Numbered from the stretch's first letter, positions 44,560 to 55,149 are shown. The stretch: DNA of 64,000 nt from Ophiodon elongatus (GCA_016806645.1 JACSYO010001625.1:30001-94000); one strand, 5' to 3'. Notes: a model not told the origin generated them from the sequence alone. Made by a program: numbers and translations.

Positions 44560-47214
44560 TTGTGGAGTTAATGGACGTTTTGGAGCCAAATGTGAAAGAA
44601 GTGAGGTAAGGCCGACTAGAAGTGTTTCAATGTTTTGGATTTGGCCTTTTTGTAAAGAAAAAAGAGGAACAAGAAATACGAACTAGAGGAAATGAAATAG
44701 ACAGTCGAATTGAAACATAATTCAGTAGCATAAAAATCATGTAAAGAAAGACAGAGGAGGACAAAGGAGGTGAGGGGGCGCAGTACCGTCGTCGGGGCAG
44801 ATGGGGCAGCACTCGTCATGGGGGATGACGGGGTTGGGGCAGTCAGTTGTGTCCTCGCAGATGACCTCATCGCACATCACCGTGCCACTGTCACACACAC
44901 AGATCTGGCATGGCTCAGGCTTCCACACATCCCGATCTGCAAACACCTGTCCGTCCAAGGTGCAGCTTCCGCCCGTGCCTGATGGGGGGCGACAGAGAGC
45001 GAGACAGGTGAGGGGCGCATTTGAAACAGTTAAAAAGTAGCTGATTTAAAAAAAATGTATATGAATATATATTAAAATACCACAATATCTGTATCTATTT
45101 TCAGCAACTTATAATGGTGTTTTAACACATTTTATTATTTTCGAAGAATAAATGAAAATATGATTTTATTAAAAAATATTAAGAATGTATAGTTTGTATA
45201 TATAACAGTTGTGATGTACTCAGGGCTATATTTTATGTTCAGTTTAGCACTCATAGCATTAACAGGAAAGTTTTCAAGAACTTAAAATTCAGAAAAATCA
45301 TTTAAAAGATTTGATACATTGACACAAACATCATAAACGCGAACAGAGGAAAACGGTTAAAACAGTTACATTGAAAACATCCAGCGGGAGAACTGAGTGT
45401 TGTGAAAGGTTTGGACGGGAACTGGTGGCCTCAGAATGGCACCAGAGAGAGAGAGAGGACAGAACGAGGTGACAGAGAGGGCGCCGCCGTGCTTCATGTG
45501 GACGCAAGTTGCATCGGCAAAAAGACGCATTGGACCAAAGGTTTCCCCAAGTGATATAATTTCCCTTTAACAACAATCAAAACACAGATCGCTCCCCCTG
45601 CTCTTACTCAAAGTCACATTTTCCGACCTGCAGCTGCATCAGCGCCGCCGCCGCTGTGGCTGTGGCATTATCTAAGCAAAACTAAACCCAAACGGGGGCT
45701 CCCTTTAGGGGCTGTAAGTGTCCCACAGCGTGCCAAAGTGCTGAGCTCAGAACGGAAAAGCAATGGAGACTTCGCGGCAGACTTTGGCAGCAGCTGGTGG
45801 AAACACGGTCCGCATGTGTTTGCAATTAGAGGAAACGAAAAAAAAAAAAAAAAAAAGGAGTGGAAAGATGAAGAAGAGGAGGAGGAGGAGGGAGGAAAAA
45901 AAAAAGGAGGCGCTGTGGAGAGGACGTGGCGGCCAGATGTGTCCGCAGTTGCGGAGTGAAGCCTCTGGGTGGCGCTGTGAGACCGTTCAAGGAGGTCAAT
46001 ACAGCATCTGCGTCAGACAGACAGGCAGCTGAGTCCTTTCCAGACAACTGGAACATCTGGAAAAATAGAATTTCAGCTCCTTGGTTTTTGGGTTTCCAGA
46101 GCGGATTTTCTTTGTCTTCTTTCGGGAGGATAAAAACGTTTGTGTCGAAACACCGACAGAGGCCTTTGTTCACCCCCGCTTCACTGACCCCCAACTCTCT
46201 TTTGGAATAACATATGAGCTTTTGTAAACCCTCACACAAGGGCACTAAGTGGAAGATTGCCCGGGCTGTGAAGGACAAATGTTTCCGGTGGCCCAACCCT
46301 CTCCCTATGCGACTCTCCCACTCGCTCACCTGGCCAACTCGACACTTGGCTCCAGGCAGTGACTGACTCTGCCACACCAACCAAGGCCTGAGGAAAGCTC
46401 TACCCTCATTACCTTGTTGTAGCAGCTGGAATCAAGGGGGGGGGGGGTTCTTCAACAAACAAAAAAAGGAAGAAAAAAAAAGGCCATTTTTATCCCCTCT
46501 CCAGTCTTACATCCACAACCGTAGAGTTTACCACCTTTTCAGGCCGGGATCAACCTTTGGCAGGTAGAGTGGTTAAGGGTGTCAAATTGATAAAATGCCA
46601 CGAGAGACATTCTGGCTTTTTCAAGTCCAAAAAAAAGCAGGCGCTTTCCTGAAAATACAGCTTTTTTTTAGGTGGGGGGGGAGCAAACAATGCATTTCTG
46701 CTATTGGAGAAAGCCTTGCCTGGAGAAAAAGCCTGGAAAACCTGCAGCAACTCGCTCTGCATCATGCACGGGGGGAGGGGGTAGAGGGACAGAGACAAAC
46801 ACAAGGGGAGAGGGAGAGAGAGAGGGGCCTTCTTGAGATGCCCAATGCATTACGTACACCCTGTACTGTTTAGACTGCGAGCTGCAGAAGCTCCTCCACC
46901 TATCCATCTTATCTTTCTAGCGGAAACAAAAGGTGCGGCACGCATCAAAGTTCCTACTTCTACTTCAAACTTTTTTTTCCCCCTCTCTTCTCGTCCCTGT
47001 CTAAGATCTCGGCAGCCATCCACCCACGAAGAGAGAAAATCCACTTTCAAAAAACAGTAGAAAAAGACAAAAAAAAAGGAGGGGGGGAGGAGGAGGGTTT
47101 GAGAAGCTCCAGCAAACAGTGATGAGACTTACGGTCGTCCTCGCCCTGCGCCCTGACCAAGAGCACTGCTGCGCCGAGCAGCAGCGCGAGCCGCAAATCC
47201 ACAAAGCTGAACAT
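27480..47214 (-). CDS. col1a1: Collagen type I alpha-1 chain, fish (probably col1a1a), complete
   Basis: This is the fibril-forming pro-alpha1(I) chain, secreted to the extracellular matrix of bone, skin and tendon. I read 49 coding exons with GT-AG ends. They sum to 4344 bases, that is 1447 residues plus stop. Order: signal peptide, von Willebrand C domain, N-propeptide collagen region, N-telopeptide, 1014-residue uninterrupted Gly-X-Y helix, C-telopeptide and C-propeptide ending GPVCFL. The helix length equals the canonical one exactly. The cross-link lysines fall at helix 87 (GIKGHR) and 930 (GMKGHR). The collagenase site GIAGQRG starts at 775. Helix exons are 45, 54, 99, 108 or 162 bases. 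Human COL1A1 has 51 exons; two fused exons probably explain the difference. Assignment to the a paralogue is a guess from recalled zebrafish length and exon 1 text. Confidence 0.97.
27951..28193 (-). CDS. col1a1: col1a1 exon 48: C-propeptide
   Basis: The 243-base exon reads FEYGSEGSTPEDVNIQLTF, MSTEATQNVTYHCKNS and ALLLQGSNEIEIRAEGN. The sequon NVT corresponds to the single conserved C-propeptide N-glycosylation site. Two of the eight Cys lie here. Confidence 0.97.
28412..28602 (-). CDS. col1a1: col1a1 exon 47: C-propeptide
   Basis: This exon is 191 bases, as I recall for the human counterpart. It reads EYWIDPDQGC, YCNMETGETCV, KKNWYMSKN and HVWFGEAMTEGFQ. These form the base and petal of the C-propeptide, and three of its eight Cys are here. 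Chain selection and trimer nucleation in the endoplasmic reticulum depend on this domain. Confidence 0.97.
28718..28997 (-). CDS. col1a1: col1a1 exon 46: helix end, C-telopeptide, C-propeptide start
   Basis: The 280-base exon finishes the helix with five triplets (GPTGAPGPPGAPGAP), then GGGFDLGFISQPQEKAPD as the C-telopeptide with a cross-link Lys. The BMP1-type C-proteinase site is FRA/DDANVLRDRD, matching human YRA/DDANV. The first C-propeptide segment includes the Cys pair in RTCRDLKMC. It ends in phase 1. The human counterpart is of nearly the same length. Confidence 0.97.
29166..32256 (-). CDS. col1a1: col1a1 triple-helix exons 34-45
   Basis: Exons in transcript order: 32149-32256 (108), 31971-32024 (54), 31602-31655 (54), 31345-31506 (162), 30969-31076 (108), 30441-30548 (108), 30283-30336 (54), 30000-30107 (108), 29771-29824 (54), 29553-29660 (108), 29408-29461 (54), 29166-29273 (108). 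All begin with a Gly codon and keep Gly-X-Y without interruption. The exon at 30969 holds GIAGQRGIVGLPGQRGER, with the vertebrate collagenase cut expected between Gly775 and Ile776. The exon at 29553 holds GMKGHR, whose Lys is residue 930 of the helix, the C-terminal cross-link acceptor. The exon at 30441 has GPSGER, where human has GASGER. Confidence 0.95.
32374..35647 (-). CDS. col1a1: col1a1 triple-helix exons 21-33
   Basis: Exons in transcript order: 35540-35647 (108), 34797-34850 (54), 34560-34658 (99), 34411-34464 (54), 34212-34310 (99), 34032-34085 (54), 33883-33936 (54), 33604-33711 (108), 33466-33510 (45), 33059-33157 (99), 32838-32945 (108), 32514-32675 (162), 32374-32427 (54). The 108-base exon at 33604 and the 162-base exon at 32514 look like fusions of smaller ancestral exons. 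The exon at 33059 contains GFLGER at helix 502-507, where mammals have the strong integrin site GFPGER. The exon at 32838 keeps GMPGER. Gly-X-Y is uninterrupted throughout. Confidence 0.95.
35768..40391 (-). CDS. col1a1: col1a1 triple-helix exons 7-20
   Basis: Exons in transcript order: 40347-40391 (45), 39554-39607 (54), 39406-39459 (54), 39246-39299 (54), 39097-39150 (54), 38944-38997 (54), 38317-38361 (45), 38175-38228 (54), 38030-38074 (45), 37755-37808 (54), 36619-36717 (99), 36434-36478 (45), 36171-36269 (99), 35768-35821 (54). The exon at 39097 holds GIKGHR, its Lys being helix residue 87, the N-terminal cross-link acceptor. The exon at 38175 holds GLPGER, a known lower-affinity integrin motif when the Pro is hydroxylated. 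The exon at 38944 is embedded in a plus-strand open frame that is only a shadow. Confidence 0.95.
36718..37754 (-). other. col1a1: col1a1 intron 16, no recognised element
   Basis: 1037 bases between the 99-base exon at 36619 and the 54-base exon at 37755. AT-rich; no gene or named repeat seen. Confidence 0.7.
38440..38550 (-). repeat. 30-bp minisatellite in col1a1 intron 12
   Basis: Nearly four units of about 30 bases, each built on ACTAGCCAATA plus TGCTGCTGCTAGCCAATA, lie in tandem with small changes between units. Confidence 0.85.
40472..40540 (-). CDS. col1a1: col1a1 exon 6: N-proteinase site, N-telopeptide
   Basis: The 69-base exon reads NFSPQMSGGYDDKSPSMPV and PGPM. The ADAMTS2-type N-proteinase is expected to cut Pro-Gln as in human NFAPQ. 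The Lys of DDK is the telopeptide cross-link site. The final GPM is the first helix triplet. Confidence 0.95.
41020..41530. repeat. Degenerate repeated tract in col1a1 intron 5
   Basis: Variants of GCATGCTAAATTAGACTGGG recur at about 41026, 41230 and 41465, with GTGAATTAGCA and GAGTCAATG segments in the same order. This suggests an old tandem array of about 200-base units. Confidence 0.5.
42110..44138 (-). CDS. col1a1: col1a1 exons 3-5: N-propeptide collagen region
   Basis: Exon 3 is 44116-44138 (23 bases, FQEPQVE). Exon 4 is 43681-43716 (36 bases, GPKGERGPKGER). Exon 5 is 42110-42202 (93 bases, GAAGPSGNDGIPGQPGFPG and on to GLGG). Together they form the short N-propeptide minor helix. Exon 3 is much shorter than its recalled human counterpart, so the linker after the vWC domain is reduced. 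Confidence 0.93.
44285..44556 (+). repeat. GT-flanked interspersed repeat in col1a1 intron 2
   Basis: The unit runs from TTTGTGAGGACAGTGATC to GTCCTCACAAAGATCGAGG and is bounded by GT microsatellites at 44262-44284 and 44494-44556. It is a dispersed teleost sequence. A partial copy in the other orientation lies at 51300-51480. Confidence 0.65.
44787..44978 (-). CDS. col1a1: col1a1 exon 2: von Willebrand factor C domain
   Basis: The 192-base exon reads GGSCTLDGQVFADRDVWKP, then EPCQICVCDSGTVMCDEVIC, ending DECCPICPDD. All ten Cys of the vWC module are present. In human this module is encoded by one exon of similar size; in amphibian and mammalian type I and II procollagens it binds BMP-family ligands to varying degrees. 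Confidence 0.97.
44979..47132 (-). other. col1a1: col1a1 intron 1
   Basis: The 2154-base intron is the longest in the gene. It contains an A18-type run and purine-rich tract at 45838-45915, a G run at 46438-46448, and GA- and CT-rich segments at 46790-46830 and 47065-47100. In mammals COL1A1 intron 1 carries enhancer activity. I cannot pick specific sites here. No repeat family recognised. Confidence 0.7.
47133..47214 (-). CDS. col1a1: col1a1 exon 1: start codon and signal peptide
   Basis: The ATG at 47212-47214 opens MFSFVDLRLALLLGAAVLL, then VRAQGEDD, nearly the human start MFSFVDLRL. A hydrophobic core of 12 residues and the Ala before Gln fit a signal peptide cut around residue 22. The exon ends in phase 1 with donor GTAAGT. 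Confidence 0.97.
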
Positions 47215-47236
47215 GTCTAGATGTCACCAGACATGT
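47211..47236 (-). promoter_or_regulatory. col1a1: col1a1 5' stem-loop spanning the start codon, with mini-uORF
   Basis: Two perfect 8-base arms (47211-47218 and 47229-47236, ACATGTCT and AGACATGT) face each other over a 10-base loop, and the start codon lies in one arm. The mRNA reads AGTCTACATGTCTGG before the loop, which I recall as matching human COL1A1. This is the 5' stem-loop known to bind LARP6 and coordinate collagen I synthesis. A six-codon upstream frame (ATG at 47234, TAG at 47217) sits inside it. Confidence 0.85.
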
Positions 47237-47406
47237 AGACTCTTTGGGGTGAGTGAGGAAAAAAAAAATGCTGGGGGATGTTTTTTCTTGCTGCTACACT
47301 CCACTCATACACGGGGTGTTTTTGGGGCAGGGTCCGCTCGTCTGTTCACAGTCCTCCAGACCCCAGCAGAAAACTCCCTACTGCCTACACTCACTTTCTG
47401 CCGGGG

Positions 47407-47414
47407 TTTTTATA
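47407..47414 (-). promoter_or_regulatory. col1a1: col1a1 TATA box
   Basis: TATAAAAA on the minus strand within CCCATATAAAAACCCC, 193 bases upstream of the ATG. It implies transcription starts near 47380 and a 5' UTR of about 165 bases. Confidence 0.75.
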
Positions 47415-47419
47415 TGGGA

Positions 47420-49640
47420 GCCTGAAGAACTGGGAGGTGCCGGGGGGGCCTGGACAAACTGGGGACGCACCCTCATTACCGCTGCTGCTGATGCACGTTT
47501 AGGGAAGACAAGAACGGACCCCTCCTTCAAAGAAAAAAAAGGAGAAAAAAACAGTAGAAAAGAGAGAAAAGAAGAAGAAGAAAAAAAACAGTGGGTCCCT
47601 CCTTCTGTAATTCCACAGCAGAAGGGTTGGAGTTGGGATCAGAGGAGGAAGGGGGGGCCGAGCAAGCATGGAAACCTGATCCTGAAGAGCATCGGAGGGT
47701 TCGGAGGAGGATCTCCTCCTCCAGCAGCCACGGGTTTAATCCAGGTTTTTATTTCTGGTTCTGGTCTACTTCCTGATTCACTTTGATTTTTTTCTAGTGC
47801 TTCTGGGAGTCTGGCTTCATCTTAAGGTGTAATTCACGAACACAATGTCCCAGAACATTAAAGATTTTTACTCAAGTTTTGGTGTGCTGTAGTTTTGTTT
47901 GGAGTGTGTTTCATTCTTTGGCGTGTAGTTTGGTTTTCTGTTGCTAACTCAGTTGTGCTCAGTGTAGAAGTTTGACCTCAGGTTTGGTAAGCCTCACGGT
48001 TGCATCGTTCACACGACTTTAAATTAATTTGTTTCATGTCTGGGGTCGTCGTCGTGTTACAACATCAGCACCAAAGCTTAAACTCGAGTTCGAGTTTTTC
48101 CAATTTCTTCTCCTTCAGTCCACATTGACAGAAGTGTTAGCTTTACTTTCTAATTGTAGGAGTTAGAAAGAAGTAAGCATTTACCATGCAATAAAAAGAC
48201 ACTATGGGAATTGTAGGACCCAGCACTTTTGGAGCTCCATTCAAACTAAGGGACTGAATGTCAGGATATGTCAGCCTTTGCCACTTCAATTTAAACTATA
48301 CTTTCAAATATGTGTGAGTCGACAAATTTCTACAGTGCGCCCTTAATTTGCATCTGATTGTCAAAGGGCTATCGGCCACAGGCCTTCATCACTAAATGAC
48401 TCCCACAACTTGTTGAAAGTCAGTGTGTTGGGGGATTTTTCTTACTGATTCTGAAGTTTCATAGGTTTGCACTTGAGACACAACTCAGATCTTGATCAGT
48501 GACTCATCAACAGCGAGTGTCTGTGAGAGAACGGCACTGTAGAGTTCTCCTGTATCAACTCTCAATGTAAAAAAATGTAAGCTAAACCCCACCCCACCCC
48601 CACCCTCATCATGTGACCTGAACCAGTTCTGGGTCAGGTCATGTGACCTGGTTCTGGCTTTGGAACCAAGTAACTTACGAGTTCCCAGTCGGAACACCCC
48701 CTGAACTCTGACTTCTGATTTGAATTTGGTGATCCTCACCGACCCCGACCTTCAAAATCCAAGATGGCGTCAACAGAAGCGAAAAGCTATAGTAATATAC
48801 TGTTTATTAGCCCTTCTGTCTCAACTGCTCCGCCAATTTAGTCTTTTTTATATTGGAAAGAGTGATGCATGTACATAATACACTGACTGAACATATCCTG
48901 ATGATCAGGAGCAGATTATTGGGCCTCAAAGTTGACCGTGCGCCTATGCTGGTATGCTAAGTATTTCAGTTGGCTAAATTTTAAGAAACATGTTACTCAG
49001 GACTTCAACTATGGTATAGTGATGTGTGCAAAGGTTCAAAACGCTTCCTCCTGAGATCCAGAACCACCAGAATTATCCCCCCTATTCAAATAGATTTCAT
49101 GTAAATGGATAGAACTTTAGGAGGCTGCACATTTGTCTCCACGTAATCACGTAGATTAATAGATGGACGGACAGACAAATAAATACCTCAGCAAATGAAG
49201 CAGCTTGACAGTAAAAAAACAAAAAACAGAGTGAACCAGATGTTTGCATTTTTTAAGCGAGCGGCTGCAGTCGGCCAAAACTGCCTGTTTCGAAATACCT
49301 GCACAATTGCGGGGTTTGCAGACATTATGGTTGTTATTGGCTCTAAATAATAAAAGCCCTTTTTTAGCGTCTGCGTCCCCCCCCCTCCCACCCCCCACAC
49401 AACTCCAGTCCAAATAAAGGTTTTAGATGGGCGATTCCCCCCCACCCACGCAGAAGGCTGTGTGCAGCGCCGGCCGGGCTGCAGGTGAGCTGTAATTAAG
49501 CCGAAAGCAGACATTATGGAGCAGAAAGAGCTGCAGGGAGACGCAGCGCGGCAGCTCTCTGCCATCGGATCCAGCAGCAGCAGACACGTTGCACAGTCTG
49601 AAGCTGGCCAAGCAAGCCTCTAATTCACTCCTCCTCTCTT
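47420..49640. other. Upstream region of col1a1, no gene seen
   Basis: Near the gene the DNA is purine-rich (47520-47600), as upstream collagen DNA often is. Beyond, I see no gene. A CCCC run of the type CCCACCCCCACCC stands near 48587-48605. Confidence 0.5.
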
Positions 49641-49655
49641 TCGCTCTCTCTCTAA

Positions 49656-49752
49656 CACGCACACACACACACACACGCACGCACACACACATGCACACAC
49701 ACACACACACGCACACACGCATACACACGCACACACGCACACACACGTACAC
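49656..49752 (+). repeat. Imperfect CA microsatellite
   Basis: CA units mixed with CG, CT and GTAC units; produces long spurious open frames in all frames. Confidence 0.95.
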
Positions 49753-50009
49753 ACGTACACACTTGCAGATACCTTCACATTATCCATGTGTCTGCCTGTT
49801 CCTTTTTTCTTTTTTTTTTTACAGGCAAGAGGATGGAATGCAATCTGTATTTCAGGAAGAAAGCGAGGCAGAGAAGAGGAAGAAGAAGAAGAAGAAGAAG
49901 AAAGGGAGGAAAGCGCCACCTCATCATTCCCTGATCGGACCTCCAGCTCTGATCGGATCCTCAGGGCGTCACAAAACCAACACACACAAAGACATGTGTG
50001 CACAATCCT

Positions 50010-50071
50010 ATACACACACACGCGCACACGCACACGCACACGCACACGCACACGCACACACACACACACAC
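50010..50071 (+). repeat. CA/CG microsatellite
   Basis: CACACGCACACG units followed by plain CA. Confidence 0.95.
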
Positions 50072-51290
50072 AATTAGCTTTTGTTCCAATGTGTCTCTGA
50101 TGAAAAGAACATATCGCTCTCATTTCAGCAGCAAACAACACAGACTTAACTCATAGCCATTCAACGATGACTTCACTATGTTCACTATATTCATTTGACA
50201 ATCAGTAAGCAACCTTCCTTTTTGTCAAGTTTTGGCACATAAAATAAATGATTTAGGAGTTTACATTTAGCAAAAGTACATGTTAGAAAATAGTTTTTTA
50301 AATGGTGCTTGTATAAGTTGCCTCGACATGGTCGAATCATGCATTACAATAAAAAAGACAAATAAGATGCAAAAACATGAGCAGAGTTTTCTTTCAACAT
50401 TTTCTTGCCACATACTCCATGGATAGATGAGGGTTGAGCTGCAGTACAATAAACTAGTGAAAATAGTTTTTTCCTTCTGTGTAGTCTGAACCAAATATGT
50501 TGTCGTGGAGCTGATAATTGGCTTTTCCAGCCTAAAAAATAATTTGAACTAAATTAAAGAGTACGGAATCGTGTGGATTTGCTCTATAAAGGTACATAAA
50601 GCCTTTGATTCTTTGAAAAGCCATTCCTAGCAAACATTGCATTCACAGAGCTGTCAGTAATTGGTTGAGAGTGGATTGGCTGGTTCGGAATTTGGAAGAT
50701 CAGATCAGTTCTTACAAGCAGAACATTATGTTTGACCCCAGAGACGAAGCTACACACACATACAAATAAGTGTGATCTAATTAAAGCACATTGCAAAGCC
50801 GTATGGCAATAAAAGTCTGAGTGATCAGCTGGAGAAAAAACATGGAAATGTCTGGGATTCCTGCACAGGAGGACGAGAAGAAGAGATTGAGATGACATGA
50901 CTTATCCTCAAAGGTCAGAGAGGAGGTACCAACCCGTTCTCACTCCCAACTCGTCGATCGTCTCCCAAATACCCTCGCTTGCTCGGCGTCCGAGAAACAT
51001 TTAGATTTAGATTTAGCGAGGTTAAACCAATGAAAGCAGTGTAGAGGTGACTCAATTAGCCATTACATGGACTATGTACCATGGAGCTGGCGGGGTAAAG
51101 ACCGTTTAATGTCCGGTCCGACTGATTCGAACGTTTCCGTTCTCACGATGAGCTTCAAGTTCAGGGTTGCAGTGGATGTGTGAAAGGACGCACACACAGT
51201 TTAGAGAGAAGGCAAAGAAAAGGCAGAGAGACAACTGTTAACAAGCTGTGAAGATTGTTTCACTTGTACCTGTTAATACATTCGACACCT
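50072..51290. other. Unassigned DNA with possible repeat
   Basis: At about 50925-51180 the text CCGTTCTCACTCCCAACTC and following lines resemble a dispersed teleost repeat. Nothing else recognised. Confidence 0.35.
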
Positions 51291-51299
51291 TGGCGTCAA

Positions 51300-51480
51300 C
51301 ACACAGCCTTGTACTTATATCCTTGTGAGGACAGCTATTGACATAATGCATTCTCTATTACCTTAACCATCACAACTAAATACCTGACCCCTAAGCTTAA
51401 CCTTCTGAAGTGGACCCTCAAACAGGCCTTTGAAGGTCTGTCCCAGAAGTGAGGACCGGACAAAATGTCCACTCTTTCCA
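51300..51480 (-). repeat. Partial copy of the GT-flanked repeat
   Basis: CCTTGTGAGGACAGC and GTGAGGACCGGACAAAATG appear in the inverse order and strand compared with 44285-44495. Confidence 0.5.
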
Positions 51481-52399
51481 AAAATGTCCAAGCCCATTTC
51501 TTCAGCTGTGAAGAGCTTGGGCTTGAGTTCTTTTAGGATGGCTGTTTGTGTGTTTGCCTGATTTTGAGTGCATTGTTCTGTCTTTGTTAACTGCTGAGAT
51601 AATAAAATAACTGAGGAGATGCAAATCATTGATGTCATTGGCTTGATTTGAAATAAAACAGTCAACTCTTAGTTGCAGCATTTGAGCTTTAGAAATCAGG
51701 AAGTTGACAAAAGGGAAAGCATTTAAAAAAATAAAAACTTTTTTTTTTTCTCTTTATGATACGAAAGCTGGGTGATGCATTCAGAGCCACAACTTGGCCT
51801 GCCACTGAAACCTGAAATAAAATGCAATAAAAAGAATGCTTGTCAATGTCTATGCTGTATGAATAATTCAGCTCATGGTCTCGGATTGATTGACTCTCGA
51901 CTCTTGACTTCCACCATCAAACATCCCCAACCTGTTGTTTAAGTAAGTATGTGTAGATTACAGTCATTGAGTCTGGGGATGCTCTAAATATTTCCTCATG
52001 CTAACACAGTGTCCCCTCCATTCCAGGCAAATGGACAAATGACAAATGAATGGCTTTGCACTGTGAGTTAAACGTGTTTTTCCCTTTAGGCCTCATATTA
52101 CTCCAGCACGCTGCTGTCATTACTGGTACTTCTGTTTCTGTTGGTAGTATTACCATTACTGGTGAAAGACGGATAAGTGGCTGTGAAGTACAGCACTGCT
52201 GAAGACTGTTCTTCACAGGACAGTCTCACCTGTTGGTCTCAAAGAGTTTTTTGTCTTTCAATCCACGAGATCTTATCTTATCTTCTTAAACTACTCGAGC
52301 ATTTAGTTACGGTTAGGGGAAGATCTATTACGATGAATAAAAAGTAAAAATGCCTTGCTGCATCGAGATCACACTACATTCAGCGTTTTCACTGAGCGT
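51481..52399. other. Unassigned DNA
   Basis: No gene or clear repeat recognised. Confidence 0.4.
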
Positions 52400-52404
52400 T
52401 AGCA

Positions 52405-52735
52405 TACTGTATACTGGGCATCGCCAAATAGTGGACCGCAGTCCGGACCAGGACCGAGTGACGGTTTTGTCTGGACCTATATAACCAATTTCTGATAAAT
52501 GAATTCAAATAAATAATAATTTTAGGTGGGCGTTGCTTTTTATGTATATATATTTATATCTTAGATATGAATGTAGAATGTGGTTGCAGCTAAACCAATA
52601 GCTTCTTACGATTGAGCCAATCCATCATTCGATCATTTACTGTGTGAATAAAAGTTTGATCAACCTCAAAGCAGACAAATCCTGGTGCACCCCCTTGTGA
52701 TCTTTGCTGCTCGGACCCCAGGTTGGGAACCATTG
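52405..52735. repeat. Probable DNA transposon remnant
   Basis: The ends CATCGCCAAATAGTGGACC and CCCAGGTTGGGAACCATTG resemble dispersed hAT-related sequences of vertebrates. Family not certain. Confidence 0.35.
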
Positions 52736-52913
52736 CCCTGAATGTGGCACTTTTTAAATTACTTTATTCAGGAGATTATGTCTTACAAAAGGACTTACAG
52801 ATTGTTGTCATTCATCTGCCATTTGGTGAAACGCAGAGAATTATCACTCAACTCCTGAATGTGGGTATATACTTGCCTAAAAAGTATCTTAAACACTTAC
52901 CGTTGAAACAGAG

Positions 52914-52954
52914 CACACACACACACACACACACACGCACACACACACACACAC

Positions 52955-53007
<53 letters not shown>
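52914..53007 (+). repeat. CA microsatellite
   Basis: About 94 bases of CA with two CG interruptions. Confidence 0.97.
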
Positions 53008-53010
<3 letters not shown>

Positions 53011-53781
53011 AACTGATGGGCGTCTATCAATCCAGGTGTGAGTGCTGTTTGCTTTCTGCCGCTCATCTTTCAGCAAAAGCAGGTAACGGGTGGGAGGGCT
53101 GAGGATGGGAGGAGGGGGGCGGGGAAAGAGGGTCCTAAACCTTCATTTTGTGTTGCCCCCAGCTGTTTCCCCCTTGGGAGCGAGGCTCTTCTTCACTTTA
53201 GATTACCCGACTGCGTCATAAAAAAAAAAAAAAAAAAGAAGATTGTGCAGAAGCAAGGAGGCGGATGGAAGAATGTGTAAGGAAGGGATGGATGGAGGGA
53301 TGACAAGCAGGACGCAGAGAGGAGGAATGCAAGGAGATGAGCGGAGAGGAAGACAGATCACTCCCAATAAATCACGGTTACAGATGGAGATGTCTGAACG
53401 GGAAACAGCTATAGCCATGTATTATCACCAGAATGTCCGAGACCCACCTCCATCAATCTGATTGGCTGGATGAAATCCCCTGTTGTGTAACTCTACATAT
53501 GTGCGTTTTCACCTGTGCGAGGTGGAAGTGAGGGTTGACGCTACAACATGGCAGAGAATGTCTGAAGAACTAACTGTGCCTCAGAATGCCTTCAGTCCTC
53601 AAAAACAACACGATTAACACTCTCAAATTAGTTGCCACTCGGCTCCGAGTCCTCATTGGCTAGTCTTGAGAGGACGGTGTACCGCCGCGTTGCTCCCTCA
53701 AACATTTAAAATCCTCATAAATACATTTTTATCCAATCTAGTTTTTTGAGAATAACGCAGAACACTAAAGGAACCGCACTG

Positions 53782-53819
<38 letters not shown>

Positions 53820-54395
53820 CTTTCTCGATTTGTGTTGAACCCTCCCTCACTGGGATTGGCTGATGGAAGATGTGTGGCTCTGAACCTAACATTAAACTGT
53901 GACTTAAAACATTATGACCTATGTGATGTGACCTATGAGCAAAACAAGCACTTGTAGAGTTTGTTATGTAGCAGATGGCCAGAAAGGCAAATTCAGGGCA
54001 ATAAAGAGTCATACATTCCATGATTATGTATTGTCAAAACATATGCACCCATTTTAAACAGCTTACACACCAACTAAGTGGTATCAGTTCAGGAAATTCA
54101 GGATAGGATTAATTAATATGAAACCCAACAAAGTAATATGCAAATGTGTATACATACATATACATACCTACATACATACTGTATACAGATATATAGACAA
54201 ACACATGCAGATATCCCCCCCAGAAAAGAACGCGTTGAAATACAGGAGCCCTCTTTTACACGGTAAAGTATCCAGAAATAAAACACCAACATAGCCATGA
54301 TCAAAAAAATAACACAGTGGATGTAATTATTAATGCAGGCATCAATGTATTATTCAAGAGCTTCATCAAGATGGAATTTGCCCTTCATAAGATCG
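53008..54395. other. Unassigned DNA with short GT run
   Basis: Contains an A run at 53219-53237 and a GT run at 53787-53815. No gene recognised. Confidence 0.4.
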
Positions 54396-54399
54396 ACTA

Positions 54400-54670
54400 C
54401 AGAGCATCTTGCGGTGGGTTCACAGGCCAGGGGCCTAACGGGGCCTGGGGCACTTCCTACCCCACCACTTCTGGCGCCTTTGCTCGGACCAGTTTAAAGT
54501 TTCGTGACGGCATCTTGCCCAGTTGTGGAAGCTCTGCTACGACCCCACAGCTCCTTCACTGGGTCTTTGGCACTATTTGTACAGAGAACTGTATCGTCCA
54601 TTACATGTCTGTCTATCCAGAGAGAGGGATCCCTCCTCAGTTGCTCTTCCCCAAGTTTCTTCCATTCATA
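54400..54670 (+). repeat. Interspersed repeat (GTACAGAGAACTGTATCGTC type)
   Basis: The segment with TTGTACAGAGAACTGTATCG, CATTACATGTCTGTC and GAGAGAGGGATCCCTCCTC is a very common dispersed teleost sequence. The open frame over it (54317-54745) is therefore not a gene. Confidence 0.65.
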
Positions 54671-54914
54671 AAGACAGAGGGCGTCGCACGCTGTACAGAT
54701 CGTAAAGGAGGATGTAGGAAGATGGCGGAGAGAAGAGGACGGTAAGCAGGACAGAATAAATGAAGATGGAGATGAGAAGACGACACGATGAGGATTTAGA
54801 GAAGACAAAAGACGAAGAAAAAAGAGATTCAAAGCAAGAAAAGGGTGTGTGTGTCCTCGGCTGGACGGACTGAAATAGAAGCAGTCATTACTCCTCTGAG
54901 CTGTGGGGACTGTT

Positions 54915-55075
54915 AACTGACTGACTGACTGTCTGTCTGATTGTCTGACTGTCTGTCTGTCTGATGGGCTGACTATCTGTCTGTCTGATGGTCTGACTGT
55001 CTGTCTGATTGATCGTCTGGCTGTCTGTCTCTCCGTCTCTCTGACTGTCCCTCTCTTACTGACTGACTGACTTTC
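54915..55075 (+). repeat. CTGACTGTCTGT-type simple repeat
   Basis: Imperfect tetranucleotide array of CTGA, CTGT and CTGATGGTCTGA units. Confidence 0.9.
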
Positions 55076-55148
55076 TGTGCTGCGTTCATAACGTCCTGTG
55101 GTCAGTTAGCAGCGAGGCAGACTGCAGGGTGGAGCTGCCTTCACTGTA

Positions 55149-55149
55149 A

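Noticed and set aside
45826..46380. 184-codon minus-strand open frame in col1a1 intron 1
   Set aside because: Ends in low-complexity proline/phenylalanine runs from a purine tract and has no splice or domain support.
54317..54745. 142-codon open frame as a gene
   Set aside because: Its central part is a common dispersed teleost repeat.
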